A stretch of 64,000 bases of DNA from Pogona vitticeps (taxonomy: Eukaryota > Chordata > Lepidosauria > Squamata > Agamidae): positions 209,741,001 to 209,805,000 of the forward strand of contig NC_135786.1 in the NCBI RefSeq assembly GCF_051106095.1. Reading direction: 5' to 3'. The notes under the pieces are model-generated. The model was given only the letters and a program-made list of their open reading frames with translations. It did no database searches and had not been told where the DNA came from. Within the stretch, counting starts at the first letter, position 1; every line of letters starts with the position of its first letter. The position numbers and the translations under genes were made by a program. This document shows, piece by piece, positions 24,012-35,773 of the stretch.

Positions 24012-24504
24012 TAAAAAAATAGATAGCTTTGCACTGCAAACTGGACTGAACAACAATAGTATGCATTGAAAGACCAACAGTAAAACAATTATCATTTCAC
24101 AGATGGCTTCTATTCCTTCTGTACAGTTTCATTCTTAACAAGAAGGCCAGGAAACAAATTCACTAATCATACTACTCAGAGCCTTGTTATGTATCTAAGA
24201 AATCCATTTTAGGAAATGACTCACAAAGCAAGTACTTTAGAAAAACGGGCAAAGTGGAATTTGGTTTAACTGAATGGCTATAGTAATAGTTAAAGAAAAA
24301 AACATTTTGTACTTTAGCTGCAATTTTCAAGTCATTTTTTAATGACTTGCTGATGATTGGAGGAGATTCTGTACAGAGCATCCATTGTGCTTGGTAATCC
24401 CTACAGAAATCTCGACAATTAAAATCTGAGATTTCAAGGACCAATCTCTTACAGATTTGGAGCAGAAACCATCACTGAGTACACAGGCACAGGTCTTCCC
24501 AATA

Positions 24505-24580
24505 TACTATGTATTAACCTTCAGGTCACCAATTCCTAGAATCACTATTAAGTCAGAAGCAATTTGATGGCACATAGGAA
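24505..24580 (+). mobile_element. Bov-B/RTE-like SINE tail fragment
   Basis: ATTAAGTCAGAAGCAATTTG, then ATGGCACATAGGAAC: the tail only. Confidence 0.5.
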
Positions 24581-24596
24581 CAAATGCACTGAGATC

Positions 24597-24733
24597 ATCA
24601 TCATCATCTTAGAACTGCAGAGTTGGAAGGGACCCTATGGATCATCCAGTCCAGCTCCTGTCAAGGAGGCACAGTGGAGAATTGAACTCTCAACCTCTGG
24701 TTCTGCATCCAGATACCTAATACACTGAGCTAT
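24597..24733 (-). mobile_element. tRNA-derived SINE with CR1-like tail
   Basis: On the minus strand: ATAGCTCAGTGTATTAGGTA, AGGTTGAGAGTTCAATTCTC, AGGAGCTGGACTGGATGATC and TAGGGTCCCTTCCAACTCTG, with a (GAT)n tail. This is a well preserved copy. Confidence 0.85.
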
Positions 24734-25124
24734 GATTGAATACATTCACAAAAACACAGAAATATTTGTTGTGCAAGAAGTGAAATTGCACTTCAAAATG
24801 TTTTTATTGATTATATACATAATAATTTGGATTCTTCACAGACCAAGTCATATCTTAAATACTCATGCATTAAAATATGCTAACAGTGAATAGCCATATG
24901 CAAGAGTATGATGTGAATGGTTGCCAGGCAACCAAATAATTGAAATAAAGGTCTCCCAAACAGCATATAACTCCTATTTGGTAGAGAGAAAAAAGAGAAA
25001 GCTTTAAGTAAGTGCAATTCATTAAAAGCAATTCATTTCAATTTGAAATCAAATCTGTTTGGTAGGAAACAGTCTACTTTTCTGCAAACAGCTGATGTGA
25101 TGCTTGTCTGAAAGAAGTTCTGTG

Positions 25125-25832
25125 GAATGTCTCACTACTTTAAAGGAATTCAAGCATCCAGGGCCAGGTGAACTGCAAGCCAATAGTGTTAAAGGAATTT
25201 GCAGAAGTAATCTCAGGCCCATGGTCTGTAATCTTTTAGAATTCTTAGAGAACAGGCGAGGTCCATAAAGACTGGAAGTGGACAAATGCTATTTCCATCT
25301 CCAGAAGAGATCAAAGATCTGGGCAACAACCAAGCAGCCAACTTCACATCAATACCAGAGAAGCTTCTAGAACTGATAATAAAAAATGTGATGATTATTT
25401 GGAACCAGCAGGGGTTTTCCAGCAGTAAGTCAAGCCACACTGACCTCATCAATCTCTCACTTTTTAAACAGAGTTCCAAGATTTTTGTGGATTTAGCATA
25501 TCTTGATTTCAGCAAGTCACTTAGCAAGGTCCCCCCAACAATATGCTTGTGGACAAGCTGATAGAATGTGGACTAGACAATGCTGCTGTTAAGTGCATCT
25601 ACAATTGACTGAATGAGTATTCCAAAACAGTGGACAACATATTGAAGAGTTGTCACCAAGTAGACCAAGCAAATTTCTTTTCTATCATTCCAGAGGACAG
25701 GGCTCAAATCCATGAATACAATTTAAAAGAAAGACAAATTTGCCTAAACATTAAGAATAACTTGAAGAGCTGTTCTGTGCTGGAATGGCCTGCTTCACAA
25801 GACAGCGTACTCTCCTTTGCTGGAGGTTTTTA
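25125..25832 (+). mobile_element. CR1/L3-type LINE fragment (reverse transcriptase)
   Basis: Translation gives scattered CR1 blocks in order: K-H-P-G-P-G-E-L, then TSIPEKLLELIIKN, NQQGFSSSKSSHTDLI and AYLDFSKSLSKVP. These match the CR1 palm region (TSVPGKL, NQHGF, YLDFSKAFD). Then, after a deletion, YNLKERQICLNIKNNLKS matches the ORF2 C-terminus. The YADD region is missing and several frames are used, so it is dead. It ends where the minus-strand L2 tail begins. Confidence 0.8.
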
Positions 25833-26830
25833 GATATTTTTTTTTACTCCACCTTTCTCCTTAAAAAGGGACCCAAGGTGGTTTACATTCTTAAAAGACA
25901 AGATTTAAAAGAAAAAAGGAAGCATACAAATATTAAAAAATAATCAAAGATATAATAAATACGGTAAACAAAATCAACACAAAAAATGCAAACCAACAAG
26001 TCATACCACTCAATTTAGAACCCCTCTCAAACAGCCAATCCCTAATGGAAAGCCTGTCTGAAGAGAAAGGTCTTTGCCCACTTGCAGAAGGACAGGAAAG
26101 ATGGGGCCAGCCTGGCCTGTTATAGGAAGGATCTCCAGAGTCTGGGTGCAGGGACAGAGAAAGCCTTCTTCCATGTCTCCACCAAGCACACCTGTGAGAG
26201 TGGTGGGACTGAGAGAGAGGCCTCCTTTGATAACCTTAACACCCAAGCAGCCTAATAAAGGGAGATACTGTTCTTGAGATACTTGGGACACAGGCTATTC
26301 AGGGCTTTATAAGTTAAAACCATCACTTCAGATTGTGCCCAAAATTGGATCTGTAGACAGTGGAGCTGCTGCTGTAACAGTGAGGTTATGTGATATCTGT
26401 AACCAGCCCCAGTTAACCAGCCCTTGCTGAAACTTCTGGACACTTTCCAAAGACAACCCCTCATAGAGCGTGTTACAGTAACTAAGGCATGTGTCACCAC
26501 AGTCAGATCAGACCTCTCTAGGAACGGATGCAACTGGCACACCAGTTTTAACTGTGCAAATGCTCTCCTGGCTACTACTGAAACCTGGGTATCCAGGCTC
26601 AGAGACAAATCCAGAAGCACCCACAAGCTGTGCACCTGTGTTTTCAGAAGCAGCGTAACCCCATTCAGCACTAGCTGAATCCTTACGTATACATTTATCT
26701 GCCTTTCAGCTGAACAGGAATACCTCTGTCTTGTCTTGATTACTTTTCTGTTTATTCACCCTCATTCAGTCGATTACTGACACCGACACTGATCTAGAGC
26801 CAAAGTTGGAATGCCATATGTCAGGGAAGC
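25833..26830 (-). mobile_element. L2-type LINE 3' fragment
   Basis: The minus-strand frame at 26671-26252 contains LDTQVSVVARRAFAQLKL, RSDLTVVTHALVT, LTGAGYRYHIT and VLTYKALNSLCPKYLKN, the conserved C-terminal region of L2 ORF2. Its 3' UTR ends at about 25833 with the CCTTGGGTCCCTTTTTAAGG tail. The frame breaks several times and the middle is scrambled. It is tail to tail with the CR1 fragment. Confidence 0.85.
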
Positions 26831-26839
26831 TTTAACTAG

Positions 26840-28370
26840 GGATTTCCTATATTTGGGGGGGGGGGTTGAGTCACTGAATTCCTTCAATGCCACTATTTTA
26901 TTATTTTCTGGTTCTATGCAATTATAATATGTGCCTCGGTGCTGGAAGCAACACAGGAGTTATATCCAGACATTCTGACAGTAGCCCAGCAAACACATAA
27001 AAGAAGGTTGGCATCATAGTGGTACACTATACATAGACAAACTCTGTATCTATGTGTTTATTATTTCTTTGGAAATAGCATCCACAGAGCTCTCCACCAG
27101 ACATTCGTGGTGGCAAGAAATTGTTGCCACTTTCAATCAAAAGCAAGTACCTGCTCCACAATTATTGCTAAATTCTTCCTTCTTACCAAGGCAGCTCACA
27201 ACAAACACTATCTAAACAGAAAGCAGGTTCAGAGTTTGGCATATCATACAAACCTTTCTGGATACTCCAAGCCATTTTTTAGGCCCATGAAGGAACACTC
27301 CATGAATAGGCAGAGGATTTGAGGAACACTGGTTTGAAAAGGCTTCCTTCAGTATAAAACACTCCCTTGAGGACAAACTTAATGTGAATCTGGCTGGATC
27401 AGACCAGACTAAAGGTATATAGCAGCTGTTCACTCTTCTCTCCCCTCATTTCTCATAAACTCTGCAGATGATTGCTACTATTTTGTAGTCAAGCTTTTTG
27501 GACCCATTGAATGTATAGATGAAGGAAGTTCTTTGCATCAAAAATCTATTCTAATGCAAGGATGGATGGTCAGAAGGCACTACTAAGGAGTGGTGTGTGG
27601 AAAAAGAAATGCAGTCCCAAAATCTCTGTTGACCTAATTTGCCCCTTTGCACAGGTAACGTAGGAAGCATTCTAACATCTATGCTGCATCTGATGACATA
27701 ATAGCATGGTTCAGTTGGCACTGGCCGCCCGATTATAGGGAGCAAGCAATATGGGGGGGGGGGCAATAATTCTAGGCCTCATTTATACAGGTAGCCATGT
27801 AAGCATGACAAATATTAAGCACCAAAAAAAAGAAAGGTAGCCTCAAATGATCCTTCTATCCCCTTGCTTCTCATACCTAAAAAGGCCCCATGCTAGGTTG
27901 CTACAGCACATGAGGTATTGGTTGAAGAGCCTCTCAATTCAGTGAGTAATAACAAAGAACATTTTAGGGAACGGTTCTCCAGAAAGGCAAAATCAGACAC
28001 ACTACCAACAGAAGCATATTTAGATTATTAAAAATGGTATGCTATTCAATAGATAGTCAAAATTAATATTGATCCAGCCATCAATAGACTTCCAAACTTG
28101 ATAAAACTTTGATTATATTAAAATATAGTGCATGACATAGCATTTTTATTATTGTGAAGGCTTCCTTAAAAAAAATCTTGTAACTCTTTTTAAAAAACAG
28201 TTTTAATAAACTATTATTACTTTCACAGTTCATGAACTGCCACTCAGCTGCAGCTGCCAGCTGCCAAAGTAGGCTGTACAACTGAGGCACATTAAAGTTT
28301 TTGTCCAAAAGACTTCTAGGGTGCTTGGGCTTGGGAGCTGCATATAAAGTGTGTTGCTTATCAACTGCCT
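26840..28370. other. Intronic stretch with no recognised element
   Basis: Poly-G runs at about 26857 and 27752 and otherwise unremarkable sequence; no exon supported. Confidence 0.4.
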
Positions 28371-28374
28371 CATG

Positions 28375-28585
28375 GAGCTTAAATCACTCTCTCAGTGATT
28401 TACAATTTAACTATGCAGGCTACACATTATCCCCACCCTCCAGCAAGCTGGATACTCAGTTTACTGACCTCAGAAGGATGGAAGGCTGAGGTGGCTACAT
28501 GAGCTTTTCATGATCAAACTCAGGTTGTGAGCAGTCTTGACTGTAGTAGTGCAATTTAACCACTGTGTCACAAGGCGGTAACATA
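28375..28585 (-). mobile_element. Sauria-type SINE, 5' part
   Basis: On the minus strand: CCTTGTGACACAGTGGTTAA (A-box region), CACAACCTGAGTTTGATCAT (B-box region), CAGCCTTCCATCCTTCTGAG and AGTAAACTGAGTATCCAGCT. It lacks a clear ACCTTT tail. Confidence 0.75.
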
Positions 28586-29910
28586 TCACTATAACATACT
28601 GTAAATTGCCATGACAATCATCTAATTAAAAGGCAGGTTATAAATATTGTAAACTAATTAATAATCATACGCCTTTTCTCCTCCAAAGAGTCTCTTTACT
28701 ATGTAGATATACAACCCACATCCACCAAAATGAAGTTATTGAAATGAATGCTGCTTTGCGGTCAAAGCTGATAATTCAGATATCATGGGGGCGGTGAATA
28801 CACTCCTGGTTTTAGTTATAAGATCTCTCCATGGTGCTGAACCCCATCACCCAAATATGTTCAGGACCTTGAAGAGCATCTGTAAAGGTCAAACTGAAAT
28901 CCAGGGCAGATTATATATATATAATTAGTTGTAATTTATATTTCTTTGTCACTTATCAAGTTTTGTCAGCCACTACCACAGTCTCAGGGTGGAGTGGATA
29001 CCTCACACTGCACCGTCAGTTAATACAGTATACTCTAAAAATGACACAAACAAGAAGTCATCCACTTCTTGTTTAGAGTTTTCCAGATCTTTTTAAATTG
29101 CTTCCATTAGGATATTTGAGATCCCAACCACTAATTAAGAACACTATCTAAATGAGAAAAATAGCCCAATTTTGCCAGACTTATCACTAACAGCTTACTC
29201 ACTGCTTTGTACCATTTATTTAGAATTAAGTTCCATTTCATTCAAGGAAACTTAGTTTTAATCACTCATGCTTAAAATTCCTTGCTTGAAAAGAAGTTGA
29301 ATTTTAAAATATACACTTATTTCCAAACAAATGTGTTTAGCTATGAAGTTACTAAACAGAGAAAGCTAAAAAGGTAATATGTAACAATTCCATGACAGCA
29401 TACGACTAATTGTAAAAATCTGTCCATTATTAAAATCTGCAGTTTTGTCTTTGCTTTGTGCTATGAAAAAGAAAACTGTACATTTTTGCAATATTTCTCA
29501 GGGCTTTTGATTCAGGTGTGCTTTGTTACATAAGAAGCAATTTAACTTCCATATTTATTTAAAAGAGTAGTTTAAACCATGAAAGGATCTGAGTATAATA
29601 AAGCAACACCAGATAAAAAAGTCTCCCTAGATTGCTCTCAATAAAGTATTTCACAATGAGAGACAACGTTAATGGAAAGTAGGTTTTACTGACTAGCACC
29701 CAAAATAGGTGCTCCTCCACTCCAACATCTATTAGATTCCACTGGCCACTGACATTTTATTCACTCAATTAATACAGCTCGACTGGATTTTCAGTTGTTA
29801 TTAACTTGTATGATTGATGATAGGGATTATATTGATTCTTGTTGATCAGCAACAAAACCCAATGTAATGTTCACTTTTACAGATCCAGCATTTCATATGT
29901 ATTAGCTGAA

Positions 29911-30030
29911 ATCCAATACCAAATTGCAACTAGAACAGGCCCACCGAATCAGTGGAACTTACAGAGGCATTGACTCACCAAGTCCCGACTGATTTAATGG
30001 ACCCATTCTAGTGTAGACCTACTATTGGAT
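29911..30030. mobile_element. Short palindromic MITE
   Basis: ATCCAATA (29911-29918) and TATTGGAT (30023-30030) bound a palindrome whose arms read ACTAGAACAGGCCC and GGACCCATTCTAGT. It is related to the element at 42684-43380. About 120 bp, non-coding. Confidence 0.65.
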
Positions 30031-30099
30031 TCCATCATTTGCTTTCAATAGTGATGAAATTCTACAATCACCTGGCTTAAAGATAGCCAGTCATCTGCA

Positions 30100-30262
30100 G
30101 TACATTATGTGCCATCAAGTCGGTTTCAACCCAAACATACTTTTCAAATTATGTGAAATTTTCATGGAACAGTATACCCCTGCCACACTGAGTGAATTTT
30201 CATGACTGAGAAGGAATTTGAACCCAGGTCTCCTGGATCTCAATCCAACAATCTATCTATTA
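30100..30262 (-). mobile_element. tRNA-derived SINE with Bov-B/RTE-like tail
   Basis: On the minus strand the head has GGTGTAATAGATAGATTGTT and ACCTGGGTTCAAATTCCTTC (B-box region). The tail ends CCGACTTGATGGCACATAAT. It abuts the hAT-like MITE at 30266. Confidence 0.7.
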
Positions 30263-30265
30263 CAC

Positions 30266-30400
30266 CAACGGTTCCCAACTTTGGTTCCCCAACTTTGGGT
30301 CCCCTTCAACTCACAGAAATCCTGGCCAGCACAGTTAGTGATGAAGGCTTCTAGGAATTTTAGTTTGAGAATATTTGGAACCCAAGGCTGGGAACCACTA
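30266..30400. mobile_element. hAT-Charlie-like MITE
   Basis: The ends CAACGGTTCCCAACTTTGG and CCAAGGCTGGGAACCACTA are near-perfect inverted repeats of the CAGNGGTTCCCAA type typical of hAT-Charlie elements. Flanks TATTACAC and CACTACAC could be a decayed 8-bp duplication. No coding. Confidence 0.65.
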
Positions 30401-31802
30401 CACTACACCACATTGTCTCTCTATTCATCTGTGGTGAGTAGCAGTTGACTCCAGGCAACCAAGAAGGGAAAAATTTTATTGAGTCTGATTCGTTTTCTCT
30501 TAGTGCCACAAAAAAGTTATGTGGAAGACATACTAATAACTTGTGTTTCTGCAGTTTGTGGACGCATTACTATGAAACATTCTTGCTGTCAAGTGTTACT
30601 CAGGTTAAGAATATTATTGAAGTCAGACTATATGACATCTGCCTACTCATATGTAGGTCCTATTATCAATAGTATTCTAGATCATCCCATCTATGAACAA
30701 CAGACATATAAGACAGATGGTCCTATGCCAGCAATATGCACCTCCTTGTTCATATGCTTCATGCCATTTTAATTCACTGTTCAAACTATATTCCATGCAT
30801 ATTAAAAGCAACTTTTCTAGTTTAGAAAGAATCCACAACTGTTCCATGCAACAGAAATGGCCAACTGGTGGTCAAAAGGCAGCATCGGCCTCTTGACAGG
30901 CTTTTGTCTCATATCCACCCGAGACTCAGAACAGCACAGAATAATGTTGGACCAAGATGTTGTTTCCTTTGCCTTCTTTTTCTGACCATCATCAGCCAGG
31001 AAGAAAGTGCACCAGTATCTTGGGTTTTTGTCCCCACTTCTTACATAGTTAAGAACCATTAACTTTTGAGTGCTAATGTAAAAAACAATGAGGCACTTCC
31101 ATCCTCATGAAAACTAGATAGAAGGACATGAAACCTTCTGCTCTTTTGGCATCCTCCCGAGTACTCTTTAGGAGGCAATTATGTCACTGCTGGAAAATGA
31201 TCTGGCTCACAGCAGTCTGCTTCATCATCCTCTCCAAAATTAAGAAGCTGACTGTCTTTGGCCTTCAATGCTACTCTTTTTTTCCTCCAGCTCTCCAATA
31301 AGTTCCTGTTTGCCACATCTCATGATACAATCAGATAACATTTTAGATGAGGGGAGGACTTGTGATTTTCTTTTTTTGCAGTAAATGCATGTGATCCACA
31401 GAGATCTCAAGTCTACCACTTGAAACTGGATTTCCTGCTGTTTCAGCTAGATTCGAGGCCAATTGGAGAACATGTCCAAATGAAACACAAAAAGATGACA
31501 GGACTCAACCATTTTCAACACTACACCCCCAGATTAACACTATGTAACAGGGATATTGTATTATATGGCCTTCAGTCAGGAGTCTGCTTCCACTGTTTGG
31601 CACATATACAGCTACTGGCCACACAAAACAGACATCCCATTCATCACAGATCTGTGCATGCAATCAAATGAACACAGGAATCTAATGAATTGAAATACAT
31701 GAAACAGCATCTTTGAGCATGGAAGTTTGCATACAGATTAATAGTTTCTTGCTTGTGACACCAGACTGTGATCAAGGCGAAGACTGCTAACTGTTCTGAC
31801 CT

Positions 31803-31945
31803 CTGTCCTCTGAAGATGCTGGCCATAGGGACTGGAGAAACGTTAGGAAGAAAAACCTTAAGAACATGGCCAAATAGCCTGGAAAACCCACAACAACCAT
31901 CAGATCCCAGTCGTGAAAGCCTTCGAGAATACAGTGCCAACTGTG
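31803..31945 (+). mobile_element. Penelope-type retroelement tail with hammerhead-like core, copy 2
   Basis: It shares CTCTGAAGATGC, GAGAAACGTTAGGAAG, GAACATGGCCAAATAGCC and AAACCCACAACAACCATC with the copy at 11451. It continues further 3' (CGTGAAAGCCTTCGAGAATA). Only the tail is present, with no protein-coding part. Confidence 0.6.
31806..31848 (+). ncRNA. Hammerhead-ribozyme-like motif, copy 2
   Basis: TCCT (31806-31809), CTGAAGA (31810-31816), a decayed stem II, GAAA (31837-31840), CGT, cleavage-site U (31844) and AGGA (31845-31848) occur in hammerhead order. A15.1-C-G-U16.1 is self-complementary (ACGU), as in Penelope hammerhead variants reported to work as dimers. Stem II is poorly paired here. 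Confidence 0.45.
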
Positions 31946-31949
31946 CTCA

Positions 31950-34900
31950 CTCCGTTCTGATCTTCTGCAGTGCTTAGATTCTACTGAACATAATTCATAC
32001 TGGCTACTCTACAGCCTTCTCATCTGGATAACAGTACAGCAGTATGGCAAAGTACACTGTAGCTATTGTCACATCTATATTATTCAGTACTGTTCCCTCA
32101 ACAGGGCTCAACAAGTACCAGATGTCACTGAATACTGGTATTTAAAGGGCTCTTGTCTATCAATTACTATGTCTATTACATTAGCAAGATATACAAAGCA
32201 ACATAGTGAAGCTCATATAGACCTAGACATAGATATAGAAAATTTGAGCTTTGGTCATTTCGTAATAGCATGCTACCAAAATATTCTGAATACATAATTA
32301 GGTTTCAGTATTAGAATTACAGCATTGTACCCAACTGTGTTATGTTGCAAAAATAATAATAATAATAATCAGAGCTTATGTAGGTGTCTCCTTCTCCTCA
32401 GTCCGTCACACTACAGTTCAGCCCAAACACAAAGGGTCCAGTTTTTTAAGTGCTTTCTGCCGCTACAGTGTTGTATGGAATCAAAGAAACCAAAATAATA
32501 CAGTACTTCCCCACCAGATAAAGTTCTTAATTCCTTTGTGTAAAATAATGTAAGCCTGTTTAAAAAAAAAAAAAAAAACAGATGGCTACCAGAAACCAGA
32601 CTTACATTCATCTGTAACAGGTGTCATGTTGGCATTTTCTATTTCAGTATTGTTAAGGTGACAAAAATGGTCAACAAATATTTGAATAAATAATTCCCAA
32701 CTATGTTAAAGAATAATCACCATGAAATTAGAATGTATTTCCCAGATTATCAGCAAGATGTGTTAAGCAGCCATAAATAGAAGACAATGGATTCTTGGTG
32801 TGTATTAGCAACCCCCCCAGTTTCTCTGCTTATTTAAATTACTCCTGGAACAAAATCTGTTGCGTTCAAGTAGGGATGACTTCTTTGTGATTTATTGTCC
32901 TGCAACAGTGCTTTATGGGCCTGATGCTGACACAGAAAAATCCATGGCACCGTGTCACCAGAATGCTGCCAAGTCCTTAGCCTCATATTCCCCCAGCACT
33001 GTAACCACGGCTGCTCCGTTTTACAACAAATGGTACTTGAAAAGCTCTCAGGCTTATACTCAAAGATAAATGGAAATTAATTTTCCTTCAACCTGGCAGC
33101 AGAACGAAGTAGCTGATTTCAAGGAGGCAAATGAAGATAAGCAGAACACCACTGTTTGCTCTAAGACAGCAACAAAATCATTCTAAGACCCAGGGAAAAA
33201 AATCCCTGGTTCTCTGGAAATTAAGTTCACTAACACCAGCACCTAAGCATTTAAAATTTCTTCCTAGGTCTGGGTTACCCTTTGTAAGATTCTGAAAAGG
33301 TTCAGAAACATTACACAGCAGGGTCTACCTATCACAGGTAGTATCAATATGTTTTGGACTACAACTCCCATCAACCCTGAGCCAGATGGCAGGTTGAGAG
33401 ACTTGTAGTAGTTTGGGGGAAGCCTGCTGTAGAACAAAGAAATACACATGCTATGAACTACATTCTGCACATGTGCATACCCCTTTATAGGCACTGGTAT
33501 CACTATGGTGAGATGCCTCATCATACAGTAAATTAGCAGCAAGAAGAGTAATAATTGTAACACCAGTAATAATGATGGTGACAGTTAAACAAAATGCTGC
33601 TTGGAAGAACAGAACACTGAATGCCCTTTTCTCACTTTTCCTCACTGATAAGCCTTCTTCACACATCACTGCTAAATTTGAGTTGACTTTTCCCCTTTCC
33701 CCTCTTGGCTGCTCCTTGCCTCTTCCCAGATTCCCAACAGACAAAACCACCTTCTTCTTCTCCTCTGCCTTTTAGTACCATCTCCTGCTGGCCAGTTTCC
33801 TGCAGAGCAGACTGCTAGCCCCTCAACTAGCTGTGACGGGAGGGAAATGGTTCCAGAGTTGGACCAGCTTTCTTACGCCTTTAATGGGTGGCATTACCAA
33901 GACAAGGCATTACTGAGAGGCTTTTTCTCCTCAGCACTACCCTGACACTTCTCACTGGAATAAGAGGAATCAAGACTGACATAAAGGAGGCTATCAAAAG
34001 GGAGAGCCAGCCCAGCTGACTGGCCCTCACAGTGTGTTCAACTTCAAGGATCCTTATCAGGGTTGGGCCAAAATGTGGGGCAGATAGGGGTTGGTGGAGA
34101 GGCTCATCATACTAATGCGTGGGATGACCCTTTCCCATCGAGCATTCAGCCTAGATGTAAAAGAATGGGGGGGGGTGTAATTAATTGGGAGAGGGACAAT
34201 AATTGCTAATTGGGGAAAGGGGGGGGTGAGGTGAGGCCATTGAACATGAAGAAGACAAGATGGGATGCTCCATAAATGTTTTAAGGATAAAATAAAGCCA
34301 ATAGGAAGCAGGCAGAAGCTTTATCTAACAATGACATATCCTTAGAAGAGCCAAGTAATACACAGGACAATATGGTGGAAATTCTTTGCTCAAAATTTGG
34401 GAGCATGAATCATGTATTTTTAAAAAGGGGCATCCAGTCCTAGGTTATGAAATCTCTAAAACCAAAGGAATGACAGTCAGAGAAGACAACAGATGTACAC
34501 AAGTAGGGGTGGGGTGGAGAGATAGACAGCAGATTCAAAAGTGGTAACGGGATCAGAAAGGGGAGACCTGGAGGTGTGTAATCAGTGAAACACAATAAGT
34601 GTCAGGCAACATGGGAACTGTGAGGGATGTGTGGTCTCTGTGAAGTTTCGTACCAAAAAGGTGAAAGGGAGATGTGTATAAGCATGGGAATACCATGGAG
34701 AAACTAGAGGAAATGAACTTGTACACATACATATGCACTTGCACCTAAATTGATGTCAGATGCATTCAAACACACAATAAAAGTGAGGCCAATGTGAACA
34801 CCTGACAGTATGTCACTGACAGCAGTGAACTGGAATAAATTGAAGCTCCATTCCTATGTAAGTCAGTATGGCTTACTTCTGAGTAGGCATGCACAAGACT

Positions 34901-34995
34901 GGGTTGTCATATCCTGACCTAGCAAAGACCCACTAAACCTAAATGATCTCAGGCTGGGACATAAAAATATAAGCACACCTTGGGGGAAAAAAACT
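31950..34995. other. Intronic stretch, mostly unrecognised
   Basis: It contains a short GATAATAAT run, a poly-A run at about 32562, a GGACTACAACTCCCATCAA repeat scrap at 33356-33425 and poly-G runs near 34168 and 34219. No exon supported. Confidence 0.4.
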
Positions 34996-35000
34996 GAGGA

Positions 35001-35004
<4 letters not shown>

Positions 35005-35041
<37 letters not shown>
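35005..35041. repeat. (GA)n dinucleotide repeat
   Basis: About 18 GA units just inside intron 1, 730 bases from exon 1; CT-rich on the transcribed strand. Confidence 0.95.
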
Positions 35042-35043
<2 letters not shown>

Positions 35044-35727
35044 AACCAGCACAAATCCTATCCGGATGTTGTTCACATTTGAACCAGGTTCTGCTCCACC
35101 TCCTGACTCATTCAATCACACACTAACCCGGAGGTGGGGGGGGCATCCGTTTGAGCCCAACTTCTGGAAGCCCAGTAGAGAAGCTCACAGGAAGGTTTTT
35201 TTAAAAGGACACAAAAGCAGCCTTGGTCCGCTTAGGAACAATAAGCGATTTCCTTTCTCACACACGAAGGTTTGTCCTTTTAAAGGCGAGAGGGGGAGAA
35301 TTAGCCATATAAAGTCCTGATCTCCCTTAAGCCCCTTGAAACGGTCTCGTGCGCCTCCGTCCAGCCGGCCGCGGGTTTTATTTTGGTGGGTGCGCGTGTG
35401 GGTCGGCGGGTGGGTGGGTGCGCGCACGCTTTGCGAGTTGCGCGTCCCAGCCACCCCTTCTCTATTTGCAAAAAAAAAAAGAGGGGGGGGGACCCTCCGG
35501 GCACAATCGTAGCTTTCCTGGGACAACGGGATCGCCAGGCTAAAGAGACCTTCGCTGGAGACAGGAAACTCTCTGAACTGTACGTAGGAAGCAAAAGCAT
35601 CCTGGCTCTCCTCTCGGAAGCTGGACAGTCTGTTTTTCTCTCCCACCCATTCTTAAAGAAACAAAAAGAATTAGCTCGAACATTGGGGTAAGGGGGGGAG
35701 AGAAACAGCAGCCAAAATCCACCCCCC

Positions 35728-35760
35728 CACACACACACACACACACATATATACACACAC
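35728..35760. repeat. (CA)n tract beside the exon 1 donor
   Basis: Plus-strand CA repeats with a TATATA interruption. In the MMP16 transcript this reads as a UG-rich tract beginning 11 nt after the splice junction, followed by a run of seven Gs. Confidence 0.9.
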
Positions 35761-35764
35761 CTGA

Positions 35765-35773
35765 TCTTACCTC
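35765..35773 (-). promoter_or_regulatory. MMP16: 5' splice donor of MMP16 exon 1
   Basis: On the minus strand the junction reads GAG|GTAAGA, close to the metazoan consensus. It falls exactly where the human protein continues into exon 2. The intron then runs into a (GT)n tract from +11 and a G run after it. Confidence 0.9.

Larger units (their letters stand above)
1..35770 (-). other. MMP16: Part of MMP16 intron 1
   Basis: Everything on the low-coordinate side of the exon 1 donor should be intron 1. I looked for the expected next exon (V-W-L-Q-K-Y-G-Y, then the propeptide) on the minus strand and did not see it. The intron is therefore probably longer than 35.7 kb, in keeping with the very large MMP16 locus known in mammals. 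The interval is filled by interspersed and simple repeats, annotated separately. The reading rests on exon 1 being spliced as inferred; a small unrecognised exon could have been missed by eye. Confidence 0.8.
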
